Shown here: positions 9,255 through 16,551 of the stretch, in pieces | Numbering within the stretch: the stretch's first letter is position 1 | Layout: each line of letters begins with the position of its first letter | NCBI GenBank assembly: GCA_014799665.1 | Contig: JAAVHP010000007.1 | Span: 238,640-302,639 of the forward strand | Reading direction: 5' to 3' | DNA from: Clostridiales bacterium | Lineage (GTDB): Bacteria > Bacillota > Clostridia > Christensenellales > Pumilibacteraceae | DNA length: 64,000 bases | The notes under the pieces: generated by a model | What the model saw: the letters and a program-made list of their open reading frames with translations, nothing else | Told to the model about the DNA's origin: nothing | Databases searched by the model: none | Position numbers and translations under genes: made by a program

Positions 9255-9298
9255 ACTTCTTTGAAAAGAAGTCACCAAGAAACTTTAATGTCGTGTAT
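9255..9298 (+). repeat. Hairpin-plus-tail intergenic repeat, copy A
   Basis: Hairpin ACTTCTTT/AAAGAAGT (9255-9272) is followed by a tail reading CAAGAAACTTTAATGTCGTG. The hairpin and tail recur at 38565 and, diverged, at 59074 and 59185. Confidence 0.6.
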
Positions 9299-9341
9299 AT
9301 ACTTGGGTGTTTGATTGATCATCACACCCGAGTATTTTTTT
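9299..9341 (+). terminator. Rho-independent terminator after rny
   Basis: Stem ATACTTGGGTGT (9299-9310) pairs with ACACCCGAGTAT (9324-9335), one mismatch-type wobble, followed by seven T. Confidence 0.85.
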
Positions 9342-9421
9342 GTCGTTATTAATTTCTTTGCGCCACTCTATCTTGTCTAATCTTATTTTAAAATAAACGA
9401 CTTAATATATACTTTTTCAAC

Positions 9422-9452
9422 AAATACGGACAATTTTGTCCGTATTTTTTTT
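9422..9452 (+). terminator. Terminator-shaped hairpin just before spoIIAA
   Basis: A perfect 12-bp stem AAATACGGACAA/TTGTCCGTATTT (9422-9447) is followed by eight T. It ends only about 15 bases before the spoIIAA ATG. It may end leftover transcription from upstream or act as an attenuator of the spoIIA operon. Confidence 0.7.
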
Positions 9453-9467
9453 GTTATTATAAAAAAT

Positions 9468-9776
9468 ATGAAGATAGAGCATTACAAGAAATCCGACGAG
9501 CTACACGTTAAGCTTAGCGGCGAGCTTGACGAGCATTACAGCGCGTACGTGCGTATGTCGCTCGACGAGCTGATAGACAACAACAATATCAAGCGGCTGT
9601 ACATTGATATGTCAGAGCTTGCTTTTATGGACTCAACGGGCGTTGGCGTGCTTATAGGCAGGTATAAACGGCTCAAACCGCGCGGAGTTCCTATATTCAT
9701 TGAGTCGCCGTCGCCGACGGTTGATAGGTTACTCGGGCTGTCGGGTATATACGATATTATGATCAAGGCAGGTTGA
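9468..9776 (+). CDS. spoIIAA: Anti-sigma F factor antagonist SpoIIAA
   Basis: STAS-domain anti-anti-sigma factor. When unphosphorylated it binds SpoIIAB and frees sigma-F in the forespore. The phosphorylatable serine is Ser56 in FMDSTGVGVLIGRY, matching the B. subtilis site. Length 102 aa. There is no Shine-Dalgarno sequence before the ATG at 9468, and a terminator-like hairpin ends about 15 bases upstream, so translation or transcription initiation here is unusual. First gene of spoIIAA-spoIIAB-sigF. Confidence 0.93.
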   Translation: MKIEHYKKSDELHVKLSGELDEHYSAYVRMSLDELIDNNNIKRLYIDMSELAFMDSTGVGVLIGRYKRLKPRGVPIFIESPSPTVDRLLGLSGIYDIMIKAG

Positions 9777-9783
9777 TTGATTT

Positions 9784-10233
9784 ATGACTAACCAAATGAC
9801 AGTGATTTTCGACGCTGTGACCGATAACGAAGCTTTTGCGCGTAATACCGTAGCGGCGTTTTGCGTGGGGCTGGATCCCACTGTGGACCAAATAAACGAT
9901 ATTAAGACCGCCGTATCCGAAGCGGTCACCAATTGTATAGTTCACGCCTATCCAAACAAGGATAAGCGCGAGGAGATTTCTATTAGTACCTCGATTGACG
10001 ACAATTCCGTACATATCGTCATATCGGATACGGGTATCGGTATCGAAGATATCGAAGCCGCAAAACAGCCGTTCTTTACCACCAAGCCGATGGAAGAACG
10101 CAGCGGTATGGGTTTTACCGTAATGGAATCGTTCATGGACAGCATTACGGTGGAGCGCAACGAGCCGAGCGGTACCGTAATTCGAATGACCAAGATCATA
10201 AGAGGTGCGGATTGGAAAGAGAAGAAACGTTAA
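9784..10233 (+). CDS. spoIIAB: Anti-sigma F factor SpoIIAB
   Basis: Serine kinase and anti-sigma factor of the GHKL ATPase fold. It holds sigma-F inactive and phosphorylates SpoIIAA. Visible ATP-binding motifs are the N box EAVTNCIVHAY, the G1 box DTGIGIED and the G2 box SGMGFTVMESF. Length (149 aa) matches the family. It begins 7 bases after spoIIAA and overlaps sigF by 22 bases. Confidence 0.96.
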   Translation: MTNQMTVIFDAVTDNEAFARNTVAAFCVGLDPTVDQINDIKTAVSEAVTNCIVHAYPNKDKREEISISTSIDDNSVHIVISDTGIGIEDIEAAKQPFFTTKPMEERSGMGFTVMESFMDSITVERNEPSGTVIRMTKIIRGADWKEKKR

Positions 10234-10928
10234 AACTGATTTACTCGGCACAACACGGCGATAAATCGGCGTCCGAACAGCTTGTTACGCAAAATTCGCC
10301 GCTTATTAAGTCTGTTATTCGAAGATACCGAAATAAAGGCGTTGAGTACGACGACCTTTATCAGCTTGGTTGCGTTGGGTTTGTTAAAGCTATCAAGAAC
10401 TTTTCGGCGGACTACGAGGTACGGTTTTCAACCTATGCCGTGCCGATGATAGCGGGCGAGGTAAAGCGGTTCTTGCGCGACGACGGACCTATCAAGGTGT
10501 CGCGCAGTACCAAAGCTTCGGCTATCAAAATATCGCGGTTTATCGAGGAGTATAAGTCAAAACACGGTGAAACGCCAACGATCGATACGATAAGTAAAGA
10601 ATTCGGTATCGAACCGCAGGAAGCCGTATTTATAATGGACGCGAGCAAGTACCCGATATCCATTTACGACAGTAACGATGACAGCACGCGCACGTTGGAG
10701 GATAGGCTTCAAACGTCAGAGAGCGAGGACGAAAAGCTCGATAAAATGATGCTCAAAAAAATAATATGCGAACTTGAACCGCGCGACCGAAAAATCATTT
10801 TGCTTAGGTATTTCGCCGATAAAACACAAGCCGAAGTTGCTCGAGTGCTTAAAGTTTCACAGGTCCAAATTTCACGGTTGGAGAGCAAGATACTAAATCG
10901 AATTCGCGCCGAATATTGCGACGGATGA
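10212..10928 (+). CDS. sigF: RNA polymerase sporulation sigma factor SigF
   Basis: Forespore-specific sigma-70 family factor. Region 2 contains YDDLYQLGCVGFVKAI and RFSTYAVPMIAGEVKRFLRD; region 3 has the DGPIKVSRS start; region 4 ends with ILLRYFADKTQAEVARVL and VSQVQISRLE. The best start is the TTG at 10212, which has AGAGGT eight bases upstream inside spoIIAB. The 238 aa length is normal. In many relatives spoVA genes follow directly. Here three unrelated genes intervene. Confidence 0.96.
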   Translation: MEREETLKLIYSAQHGDKSASEQLVTQNSPLIKSVIRRYRNKGVEYDDLYQLGCVGFVKAIKNFSADYEVRFSTYAVPMIAGEVKRFLRDDGPIKVSRSTKASAIKISRFIEEYKSKHGETPTIDTISKEFGIEPQEAVFIMDASKYPISIYDSNDDSTRTLEDRLQTSESEDEKLDKMMLKKIICELEPRDRKIILLRYFADKTQAEVARVLKVSQVQISRLESKILNRIRAEYCDG

Positions 10929-10939
10929 AATAACCATAC

Positions 10940-10968
10940 TTGACAATGAATGCCGTACTTGTTAAAAT
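10940..10968 (+). promoter_or_regulatory. Sigma-A promoter giving a predicted leaderless AraC mRNA
   Basis: TTGACA at 10940-10945, 17-base spacer, TAAAAT at 10963-10968. The AraC-type ATG at 10975 falls where transcription should begin, six to seven bases after the -10. Confidence 0.8.
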
Positions 10969-10974
10969 ATAGGT

Positions 10975-11784
10975 ATGGCATTTACTCTTGATTCGATCTT
11001 TACGACCGTCACGGCGCTTCCGTCCGCATTATCGGGTATAACGGAAATTGACCCAATTGCACCGTTAAAACCGTATGTTCGGTGCTTTTGGTCGTGCGAA
11101 AATTGTAAGCGTGAATCGTATATGCGCATAATTCCCGATTGCTGCGCCGATATTATTTTCGATTTAATCGGGGGATGTGCACGGTTTGTAGGGGTTAGCG
11201 ATAACAGCTTTTTGTCTAGTAATAACGGAGTATTTTTCGGGATAAGATTCTATGCTTGGGCTGTTTCGAGGTTTACGGACGAAAAAATAGATTTTCTGTT
11301 TAACGGCTCTACGCAACCCGAAAATATTTTCAAAGGCTTTTCGCGCTTTAAGATCGAATTGCTTCATGCGAACGGTAACGAACGGCGAGTAACGCTTGCG
11401 CAAAAGTATTTACTTGATTTACTCGACGAGAACATCGACGCCGATATAATGAATTGTTTATTCGCTATGATCAAGCTTAACTGTAACGTGTCCGTGCGCG
11501 ATTTGTCAAACCATGTTGCGATGAGCTCTCGCACTTTGGAGCGTAAATTTTTGCGAAATATCGGCGTTTCACCTAAAACAATGACGGAGCTGATTCGCTA
11601 TCAAATGCTTTGGCAGGATTGTATAAAGCCGAACTTTTGCGTTCCGGATAGTGTGGACAAATTCGGGTACTACGATCAAGCGCATTTGTATAACGATTTT
11701 AGAAAGTATCACGGGGAAGGGCTGTTCGATGCGAGGAGTCGGTATACAAACTTGTCGCGTTTTTACAATACAACGGAGTTTTGA
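10975..11784 (+). CDS. AraC-family transcriptional regulator
   Basis: The C-terminal ~100 residues form the double helix-turn-helix: MSSRTLERKFLRNIGVSP is recognition helix 1, and DKFGYYDQAHLYNDFRKYHG is the classic second half. The N-terminal ~150 residues resemble the DUF6597-type sensing domain (LKPYVRCFWSCE, IPDCCADIIFDL). The ligand is unknown. The predicted promoter places the transcript start at the ATG, so translation may be leaderless. Base composition is more AT-rich than the flanking sporulation genes, which suggests later acquisition. Confidence 0.88.
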   Translation: MAFTLDSIFTTVTALPSALSGITEIDPIAPLKPYVRCFWSCENCKRESYMRIIPDCCADIIFDLIGGCARFVGVSDNSFLSSNNGVFFGIRFYAWAVSRFTDEKIDFLFNGSTQPENIFKGFSRFKIELLHANGNERRVTLAQKYLLDLLDENIDADIMNCLFAMIKLNCNVSVRDLSNHVAMSSRTLERKFLRNIGVSPKTMTELIRYQMLWQDCIKPNFCVPDSVDKFGYYDQAHLYNDFRKYHGEGLFDARSRYTNLSRFYNTTEF

Positions 11785-11826
11785 TAAAGTATAATAGTCG
11801 TAATAAACTATACAGCGAGGTTTGAA

Positions 11827-12741
11827 ATGAACGAACAAGCATTTGAAAAAGCACTTAGCTTTATATACCGCAACGCCCGCCCGCTGGATTTGGCGCTGTG
11901 GCGATATGCTTTTGAGGGCGGAAGCCGAAAGGACGTTATCGACATATTGTCGTATTATCAAAATGCCGACGGTGGGTTCGGGCACGCAATAGAGCCCGAT
12001 TTCTGGAATACCGATTCCACGCCGATAGGAACGTGGAAAGCAATTTGCATTCTTAAAGAAATCGTGATAAATGAAAATGACGTTATCGTTCAAAAAATAC
12101 TTAGATATTTAGATAGCGGTAAGGATTATATCGACGGTAAGTGGTTTAATACCGTAAAAAGCAATAACGATCATCCTCATGCTATTTGGTGGGAGTGTAA
12201 CGACCCCGTCGGTGTGCCTAGCGATAATCCCACCATAAGCCTTGTCGGTTTTGCTCTTAGATATGCCAAAAAGGATAGTGCGCTCTATAAAAGGGCGCAT
12301 GAAATTGCCGTGCCCCTAGTCAAAGCTTTTATTAAAGAGCCGATTTGCGATATGCATATCACACCGCTCTATTTGGAGCTTTATGAATATTGTACAGAGT
12401 GTAGCGGACTAAAGGATATTGATTTAGCGGCGTTTAAAAGCGCATTGTATGAAGCCATATCGAAAACGGTTTGCCACGATCATGATAAATGGCTTACAGA
12501 ATACGTTTGTAAGCCGTCGGTTTTCTACGATAGATCGGGGCTTTTATTCGACATTTTAGGGCGTGATTTGTGCTTAAAAGAGGGCGAAATGCTTATTAAA
12601 GAGCAGCTCGTTGACGGCTCGTATCCCGTTCCGTGGTTATGGCATAACGATTACAACGAGTATTACGTTGCGGCCAATTGGTGGAAATCGTCAATGCTTC
12701 GTATAAATATGTTATACCTAAAAGATTTAAAATTGATTTGA
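11827..12741 (+). CDS. Terpenoid-cyclase-like alpha/alpha-barrel protein, function unknown
   Basis: A 304-aa soluble protein with no signal peptide. An early NADGGFGHAIEPD stretch resembles QW/GGFG motifs of squalene-cyclase and prenyltransferase type alpha/alpha toroids, and a Trp-rich end (PWLWHNDYNEYYVAANWWK) supports the repeat-helical fold. The DxDD acid motif of true squalene-hopene cyclases is not visible, so catalysis is not supported. It starts 42 bases after the AraC gene and probably shares its transcript; the regulator may control it. Terminates at 12752-12791. Confidence 0.65.
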   Translation: MNEQAFEKALSFIYRNARPLDLALWRYAFEGGSRKDVIDILSYYQNADGGFGHAIEPDFWNTDSTPIGTWKAICILKEIVINENDVIVQKILRYLDSGKDYIDGKWFNTVKSNNDHPHAIWWECNDPVGVPSDNPTISLVGFALRYAKKDSALYKRAHEIAVPLVKAFIKEPICDMHITPLYLELYEYCTECSGLKDIDLAAFKSALYEAISKTVCHDHDKWLTEYVCKPSVFYDRSGLLFDILGRDLCLKEGEMLIKEQLVDGSYPVPWLWHNDYNEYYVAANWWKSSMLRINMLYLKDLKLI

Positions 12742-12751
12742 TTACTTAATA

Positions 12752-12791
12752 AAAAAACGGAGTAGTGTCAGGCGGCGCTACTCCGTTTTTT
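12752..12791. terminator. Bidirectional terminator
   Basis: AAAAAACGGAGTAG (12752-12765) pairs perfectly with CTACTCCGTTTTTT (12778-12791). The A-run and T-run on opposite arms serve both the cyclase-like gene (plus) and the GNAT gene (minus), which converge here. Confidence 0.9.
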
Positions 12792-12792
12792 A

Positions 12793-13356
12793 TTATTTAT
12801 TAAGTATGTAATAGTCGGTAAATTGTTCGCCCTCGTTACCAATAAGCGGAGTATCGGCGAGCTTAAAGCCGAGTTTTTCTATTGCCGATCTGCGTTCGGT
12901 AGCAAACGGATTAACTTTCGTTATTATCTTATCGCACCAGAATAAATCGTAAACGCTGTCCTTAATAGCCGAAATTATCTCGAATATATCGTTTTTATTT
13001 TCGTAGTCGCTGTGAATGTCGAGCCGCAGGAGTCCGCCGTTTTTATATGTTTCGCTTTCGTCGTCGCGGTGGAAAAGCTCTATCGTGCCGATGGCAGTAT
13101 CGGTCGATTTATCGACTACCGCCCAGCGCACGAAATAGCCTTGTTCGTAGCTCCACAGCCAAAACTTAACGGCTTCCGCCATGCGTTCGAGCGTTGTATA
13201 ATGAAAATCGTCGCCGTGGCAGTTATCGCCATTAAAGAAAGGAACGGCTTTTTCGTCGGAATAAACTTTAAGCAAGTCGTCGGCGTCGTTTGATTTTAAG
13301 GCGCGGAGAATAAATTTATTGCTCTCGAATTGCGGTAATTGTTTAAAAACATCCAT
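12793..13356 (-). CDS. GNAT-family N-acetyltransferase
   Basis: The 187-aa protein reads as a RimJ/RimL-type acetyltransferase: LRALKSNDADDLLKVYSD at the N-terminus, a central WAVVDKSTDTAIGTIELF strand pair, and a late NPFATERRSAIEKLGFKLAD acetyl-CoA-binding helix. The substrate is unknown. The start is the ATG at 13356, because AGAGG lies seven to nine bases upstream on the minus strand. The open frame continues further upstream but that part lacks family similarity. It converges on the cyclase-like gene at a shared terminator. Confidence 0.85.
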   Translation of the reverse strand: MDVFKQLPQFESNKFILRALKSNDADDLLKVYSDEKAVPFFNGDNCHGDDFHYTTLERMAEAVKFWLWSYEQGYFVRWAVVDKSTDTAIGTIELFHRDDESETYKNGGLLRLDIHSDYENKNDIFEIISAIKDSVYDLFWCDKIITKVNPFATERRSAIEKLGFKLADTPLIGNEGEQFTDYYILNK

Positions 13357-13432
13357 AATTAAAACCTCTGTCGATATTTTATAATACGCAGTGCCAAATG
13401 TCAATCGTATTTTCGAAAATGACTGCTGCAAT

Positions 13433-13462
13433 GAATAATAATTTTTATCTTTATACAAATTA
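13433..13462 (+). promoter_or_regulatory. Candidate forespore sigma (SigG/SigF) promoter for spoVA
   Basis: GAATA at 13433-13437, 18-base spacer, CAAATTA at 13456-13462. This differs by one base from a typical sigma-G -10 (CATNNTA) and fits the -35 pattern GHATR. Sigma-G control of spoVA operons is established in Bacillus and Clostridia. Confidence 0.5.
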
Positions 13463-13467
13463 GTGAT

Positions 13468-13569
13468 ATGAGAAATAAAGATACAAAAATCGGCGAGGGA
13501 TTGTTTGTCGTTACCGAGCGTGAATTGCTCGTTAAATCGGTCAAGCCTCGCGAGAAAAACAGGGGTTAA
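13468..13569 (+). CDS. 33-codon small ORF before spoVAC
   Basis: ATG at 13468 to TAA at 13567-13569 encodes 33 residues rich in Lys, Arg and Glu (MRNKDTKIGEG...KNRG). It starts at about the predicted start of the spoVA transcript and ends seven bases before the spoVAC ATG, in another frame. There is no good ribosome-binding site. It could be a leader peptide, a small sporulation protein or chance. Confidence 0.3.
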   Translation: MRNKDTKIGEGLFVVTERELLVKSVKPREKNRG

Positions 13570-13576
13570 GCGCATT

Positions 13577-14050
13577 ATGTTTGAAAATGCCAAAACGGTA
13601 AAGGCTCGAAACGAGCAATATAACAAGTACGTCGAAACGGTTACGCCAAAGACGAGCATCCCGAAAGCTTTGTTCCACAGCTTTATTTTCGGCGGAGCTA
13701 CGTGCATGATCGGTCAGGGTATAGGCGATATAACCATGATCATCGCGCCCGATATGCCCAAGGATATGGTGGCTAATATAGCGTCCATGATACTTGTTAC
13801 CGTCGCTATTCTTTTGACGGGCTTAGGCGTGTTTGACGTGATAGCGCGACAGGGCGGCGCGGGTTCGTTTCTGCCGATCACGGGGTTTGCCAACGCAATG
13901 GCGAGCGCGTCCATGGAATTCAAAACCGAAGGACTGATTTTCGGTACGAGCGTAAAGCTTTTTTCGGTCGTGGGTCCCGTCGTAGTCAACGGTATTGTTT
14001 GGTCGACCGTAGCAGGGCTTGCAAATCTTCTTATTTTGGGAAGGTATTAG
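13577..14050 (+). CDS. spoVAC: Stage V sporulation protein AC
   Basis: Inner-membrane protein of the spore; SpoVAC forms a mechanosensitive channel for dipicolinic acid and ions during germination. This 157-aa protein has the family motifs PKALFHSFIFGGATCMIGQG near the N-terminus, four hydrophobic segments and a Gly-rich GGAGSFLPITGFANAMAS loop. The ATG at 13577 is chosen because AGGGGT lies ten bases upstream; longer in-frame starts do not fit the family. First of spoVAC-AD-AE. Confidence 0.95.
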   Translation: MFENAKTVKARNEQYNKYVETVTPKTSIPKALFHSFIFGGATCMIGQGIGDITMIIAPDMPKDMVANIASMILVTVAILLTGLGVFDVIARQGGAGSFLPITGFANAMASASMEFKTEGLIFGTSVKLFSVVGPVVVNGIVWSTVAGLANLLILGRY

Positions 14051-14051
14051 T

Positions 14052-15152
14052 ATGGCATTGTTTAGAAAATCAAAAAAAGACTCGGTGGAAACCGAGGAGA
14101 ATATCGTCGGTTTAAATAATATTCCGTCGACCCGTCAGCGTATTATTAAGTTCAACAATTCGCCGCGTATCGTGGGGCGAATGAGCGTTGTCGGCGAGAA
14201 AGAAGCGAAAGGTCCTGTCGGTAAGTATTTTTCCAAGTGCGAAGTCGACGATAAAATGGGCGAAAAGACGTTTGAGCGCGCCGAAATAAGAATGTTTGAT
14301 ACGGCGGTGCGCGGCGCGGTACGCGACGCAAAACTCACGCTCGAAGATATCGACGTTATGGTGTCGGGCGATCTTCTCAATCAGATGACTACTTCGAGCT
14401 ATGCCGCGCGCGATCTCGGTATACCGCATATAGGCATTTACGGCGCGTGCTCGACAATGACCGAGGGGCTTATGCTTTCGGCCATACTTGTAGACAGCTC
14501 GTACTATTCCAACGTGTTATGCGCCGCATCGAGCCATTTTGCCACGGCGGAGCGACAGTTCAGGTACCCGTTGGAATACGGTTGTCAGCGTCCGCCCTAT
14601 GCGCAATGGACGGTCACGGGCGCGGCGGCTTCCGTCGTATCCAAAAATACAGAGGAGACAAAAAGCTTTCCGCGTATTGTCATGGCGCTTCCCGGACTTA
14701 TAACCGATTACGGCGTAAACGACCTGAATAACATGGGCGCGGCAATGGCGCCCGCCGCTATGGATACTCTATATACGTTGTTTACACAGTCGGGCTATGA
14801 CGAAAAAGATTTCGATTTGATAATAACGGGCGATCTCGGTAAGCTCGGCTCGGATATTCTTCGCGATCTTATGCGCGATCGCGGAATAAAGCTTGGGCAA
14901 AACTATATAGACTGCGGCAATATTATTTACGACGTCGAACAAAAATGTTACCAGGGCGGAAGCGGGTGCGCGTGCTCGGCTACGATATTCAATTCCTTCG
15001 TCATGGATAAGCTGATGAGCGGCGAGTACAAGCGCGTTGCATATCTTGCGACAGGTGCGCTTATGAGTACGCAAAGCTGCTACCAGGGCGAAACGATACC
15101 CGGAATTTCGCACGCGGTTATAGTCGAAAGTCCGTTTGGGGGTGAAGAATGA
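14052..15152 (+). CDS. spoVAD: Stage V sporulation protein AD
   Basis: Peripheral spore inner-membrane protein with a thiolase-like fold that binds dipicolinic acid. Family motifs include MSGDLLNQ-like VSGDLLNQMTTSSYAARD, GACSTMTEG, AASSHFATAERQFR, YPLEYGCQRPP and the C-terminal GSGCACSATIFNS. At 366 aa it is about 25 residues longer than the usual ~340 because of a basic N-terminal extension (ALFRKSKKD). ATG at 14052 follows GGAAGG. It overlaps spoVAE in ATGA. Confidence 0.95.
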   Translation: MALFRKSKKDSVETEENIVGLNNIPSTRQRIIKFNNSPRIVGRMSVVGEKEAKGPVGKYFSKCEVDDKMGEKTFERAEIRMFDTAVRGAVRDAKLTLEDIDVMVSGDLLNQMTTSSYAARDLGIPHIGIYGACSTMTEGLMLSAILVDSSYYSNVLCAASSHFATAERQFRYPLEYGCQRPPYAQWTVTGAAASVVSKNTEETKSFPRIVMALPGLITDYGVNDLNNMGAAMAPAAMDTLYTLFTQSGYDEKDFDLIITGDLGKLGSDILRDLMRDRGIKLGQNYIDCGNIIYDVEQKCYQGGSGCACSATIFNSFVMDKLMSGEYKRVAYLATGALMSTQSCYQGETIPGISHAVIVESPFGGEE

Positions 15153-15526
15153 ACGAAGTTTGGCAAAACATAGCTACGTATGCAATAGTTTTTGCGGTCG
15201 GCGGTGCGTTGTGCGCGATAGCCGAGCTGTTGATCGTCCGCACCAAACTCACGCCCGCGCGAATATTGGTAATATTCCTTATAGTGGGTATTATTCTCGA
15301 AGGCGTCGGCGTTTACGACTATATTTATAAAGTATGTCAAGCGGGAATAAGCGTGCCGATAGTTGGGTTCGGCGCAGCTCTTGCCAAAGGCTCAATCGAA
15401 ATGGCGCGCACAGTTGGCTTTGTCGGCGCGTTCGCGGGCGGACTGATGCGCACGGGCTACGGCGTGGGTGTGGCGATCGTCATGAGTTATCTTGTAACGT
15501 TGGTCTTCAATCCAAAGACAAAATAG
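15149..15526 (+). CDS. spoVAE: Stage V sporulation protein AE
   Basis: Small hydrophobic protein (125 aa) with about four membrane spans and the family signatures FLIVGIILEGVGVYD, VPIVGFGAALAKGS and VGFVGAFAGGL. It works with SpoVAC and SpoVAD in moving dipicolinic acid into the forespore and out at germination. The start codon overlaps the spoVAD stop, so translation is coupled. Confidence 0.93.
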   Translation: MNEVWQNIATYAIVFAVGGALCAIAELLIVRTKLTPARILVIFLIVGIILEGVGVYDYIYKVCQAGISVPIVGFGAALAKGSIEMARTVGFVGAFAGGLMRTGYGVGVAIVMSYLVTLVFNPKTK

Positions 15527-15562
15527 GTATCAACCGCAAGCCTTTTAGCATATATATTATTT

Positions 15563-16240
15563 GTGAAAAAGGAACGGTGTGCAATCGTAAGAAAGCGCAA
15601 TAGACGAAAGAAATTGTTTATTGCGCTTTTTGTTTTAATCGCGATAATCGTGGGTATTTGCTTGTTTATTCAGCGAAACGTTAATCCTATGATCGTAATG
15701 ATTTCCAACGAGCGAATACGCGCGCTTACGACCGACGCGGTCAGCACTGCGGTCATCGACGTAATGAGCGAGAATACCGACGTTGAGTATTTATCGGTTA
15801 CTCGAGACGAAAAGCAAAATATTACGAGCATAGACCTTGACTCCAATACCGTAAATACGCTTGCGCAGGAGATCACCTTATCGGCGCAAAATAATATAAA
15901 CGATATCGGCTCCGACGGAATAAAAATTCCCGTAGGGTCGCTGTCGGGCGTAACGCTGTTTACGGGACTGGGTCCCGATATTAATATCAAGATCTATCTT
16001 GTAGGTTCTACGCAAACACAAATAATATCTGAATTTACCTCGGCGGGCATAAACCAAACGCTTCACAGATTATATATTAATATTTCGGGTTCGGTTGCAG
16101 TAGCCGTGCCCGGGCTTCCTTCTACCATTAATACTTCTGCGCACGTTTTAATGAGCGAAATGATAATAGTAGGCGAGGTGCCGCCGACCTATCTTAATTC
16201 CACTTCGGTAGGCGATATGCTCGACCTTGTTGCGAAATAA
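15563..16240 (+). CDS. yunB: Sporulation protein YunB
   Basis: YunB family protein, 225 aa. It has a basic N-terminus, one transmembrane segment (about residues 17-37), then an extracytoplasmic domain with NERIRALTTDAVSTAV and IPVGSLSGVTLFTGLGPDI, and TSAHVLMSEMIIVGEVPPTYL near the end. In B. subtilis YunB belongs to the mother-cell regulon. The start is the GTG at 15563, without a clear ribosome-binding site. CATATATT at 15549-15556 weakly resembles a sigma-E -10, which would again place the start of transcription near the start codon. Confidence 0.87.
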   Translation: MKKERCAIVRKRNRRKKLFIALFVLIAIIVGICLFIQRNVNPMIVMISNERIRALTTDAVSTAVIDVMSENTDVEYLSVTRDEKQNITSIDLDSNTVNTLAQEITLSAQNNINDIGSDGIKIPVGSLSGVTLFTGLGPDINIKIYLVGSTQTQIISEFTSAGINQTLHRLYINISGSVAVAVPGLPSTINTSAHVLMSEMIIVGEVPPTYLNSTSVGDMLDLVAK

Positions 16241-16285
16241 TGAAAAATGATTATAATTAATGATAAAAATATTTGTTAAAAACGA

Positions 16286-16314
16286 TTGCGGTTGTCGATA
16301 ATTTGTGATAAAAT
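16286..16314 (+). promoter_or_regulatory. Sigma-A promoter of the phe T-box transcript
   Basis: TTGCGG at 16286-16291, 17-base spacer, TAAAAT at 16309-16314, placed just before the T-box leader. Confidence 0.7.
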
Positions 16315-16330
16315 AGAAAAGTAATATTGA

Positions 16331-16532
16331 TGCGTTAGAGTACGGCACAAGATAGGCGCAAAGACAGAGATCCGTCCACGGCTGAAAGACGGAGCGCGCC
16401 GAAGATATTCACCGTACGAGCACCGTCGCCGAAAGATAATGTAAGCGACGGCGTATGCCGCGTAACGAGCATTAACGAGTCCCAATTCGGGTGGTACCGC
16501 GCTTTCCGCGCCCCGAAGCATAGGGGCTTTTT
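16331..16532 (+). promoter_or_regulatory. T-box leader, phenylalanine-specific
   Basis: Senses uncharged tRNA-Phe and controls read-through into pheST. Stem I shows AGAGTA, the CAGAGA and GGCTGAAA motifs, and a specifier TTC at 16408-16410 followed by A. Stem III is CCGTCGC/GCGACGG (16423-16451). The T-box core TTCGGGTGGTACCGCG lies at 16486-16501. The terminator is GCCCC/GGGGC (16510-16527) plus five T. All parts match the classical class I T-box. Confidence 0.95.
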
Positions 16533-16551
16533 ACATTTAGGAGGTTTTTAT

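Noticed and set aside
13357..13707. Upstream extension of the GNAT reading frame
   Set aside because: Unrelated to the family, overlaps the spoVA promoter and spoVAC on the other strand, and the internal ATG at 13356 has a good ribosome-binding site.
15526..15556. Sigma-E promoter before yunB
   Set aside because: CATATATT fits the -10 but the -35 is poor, so it was kept only as a remark.
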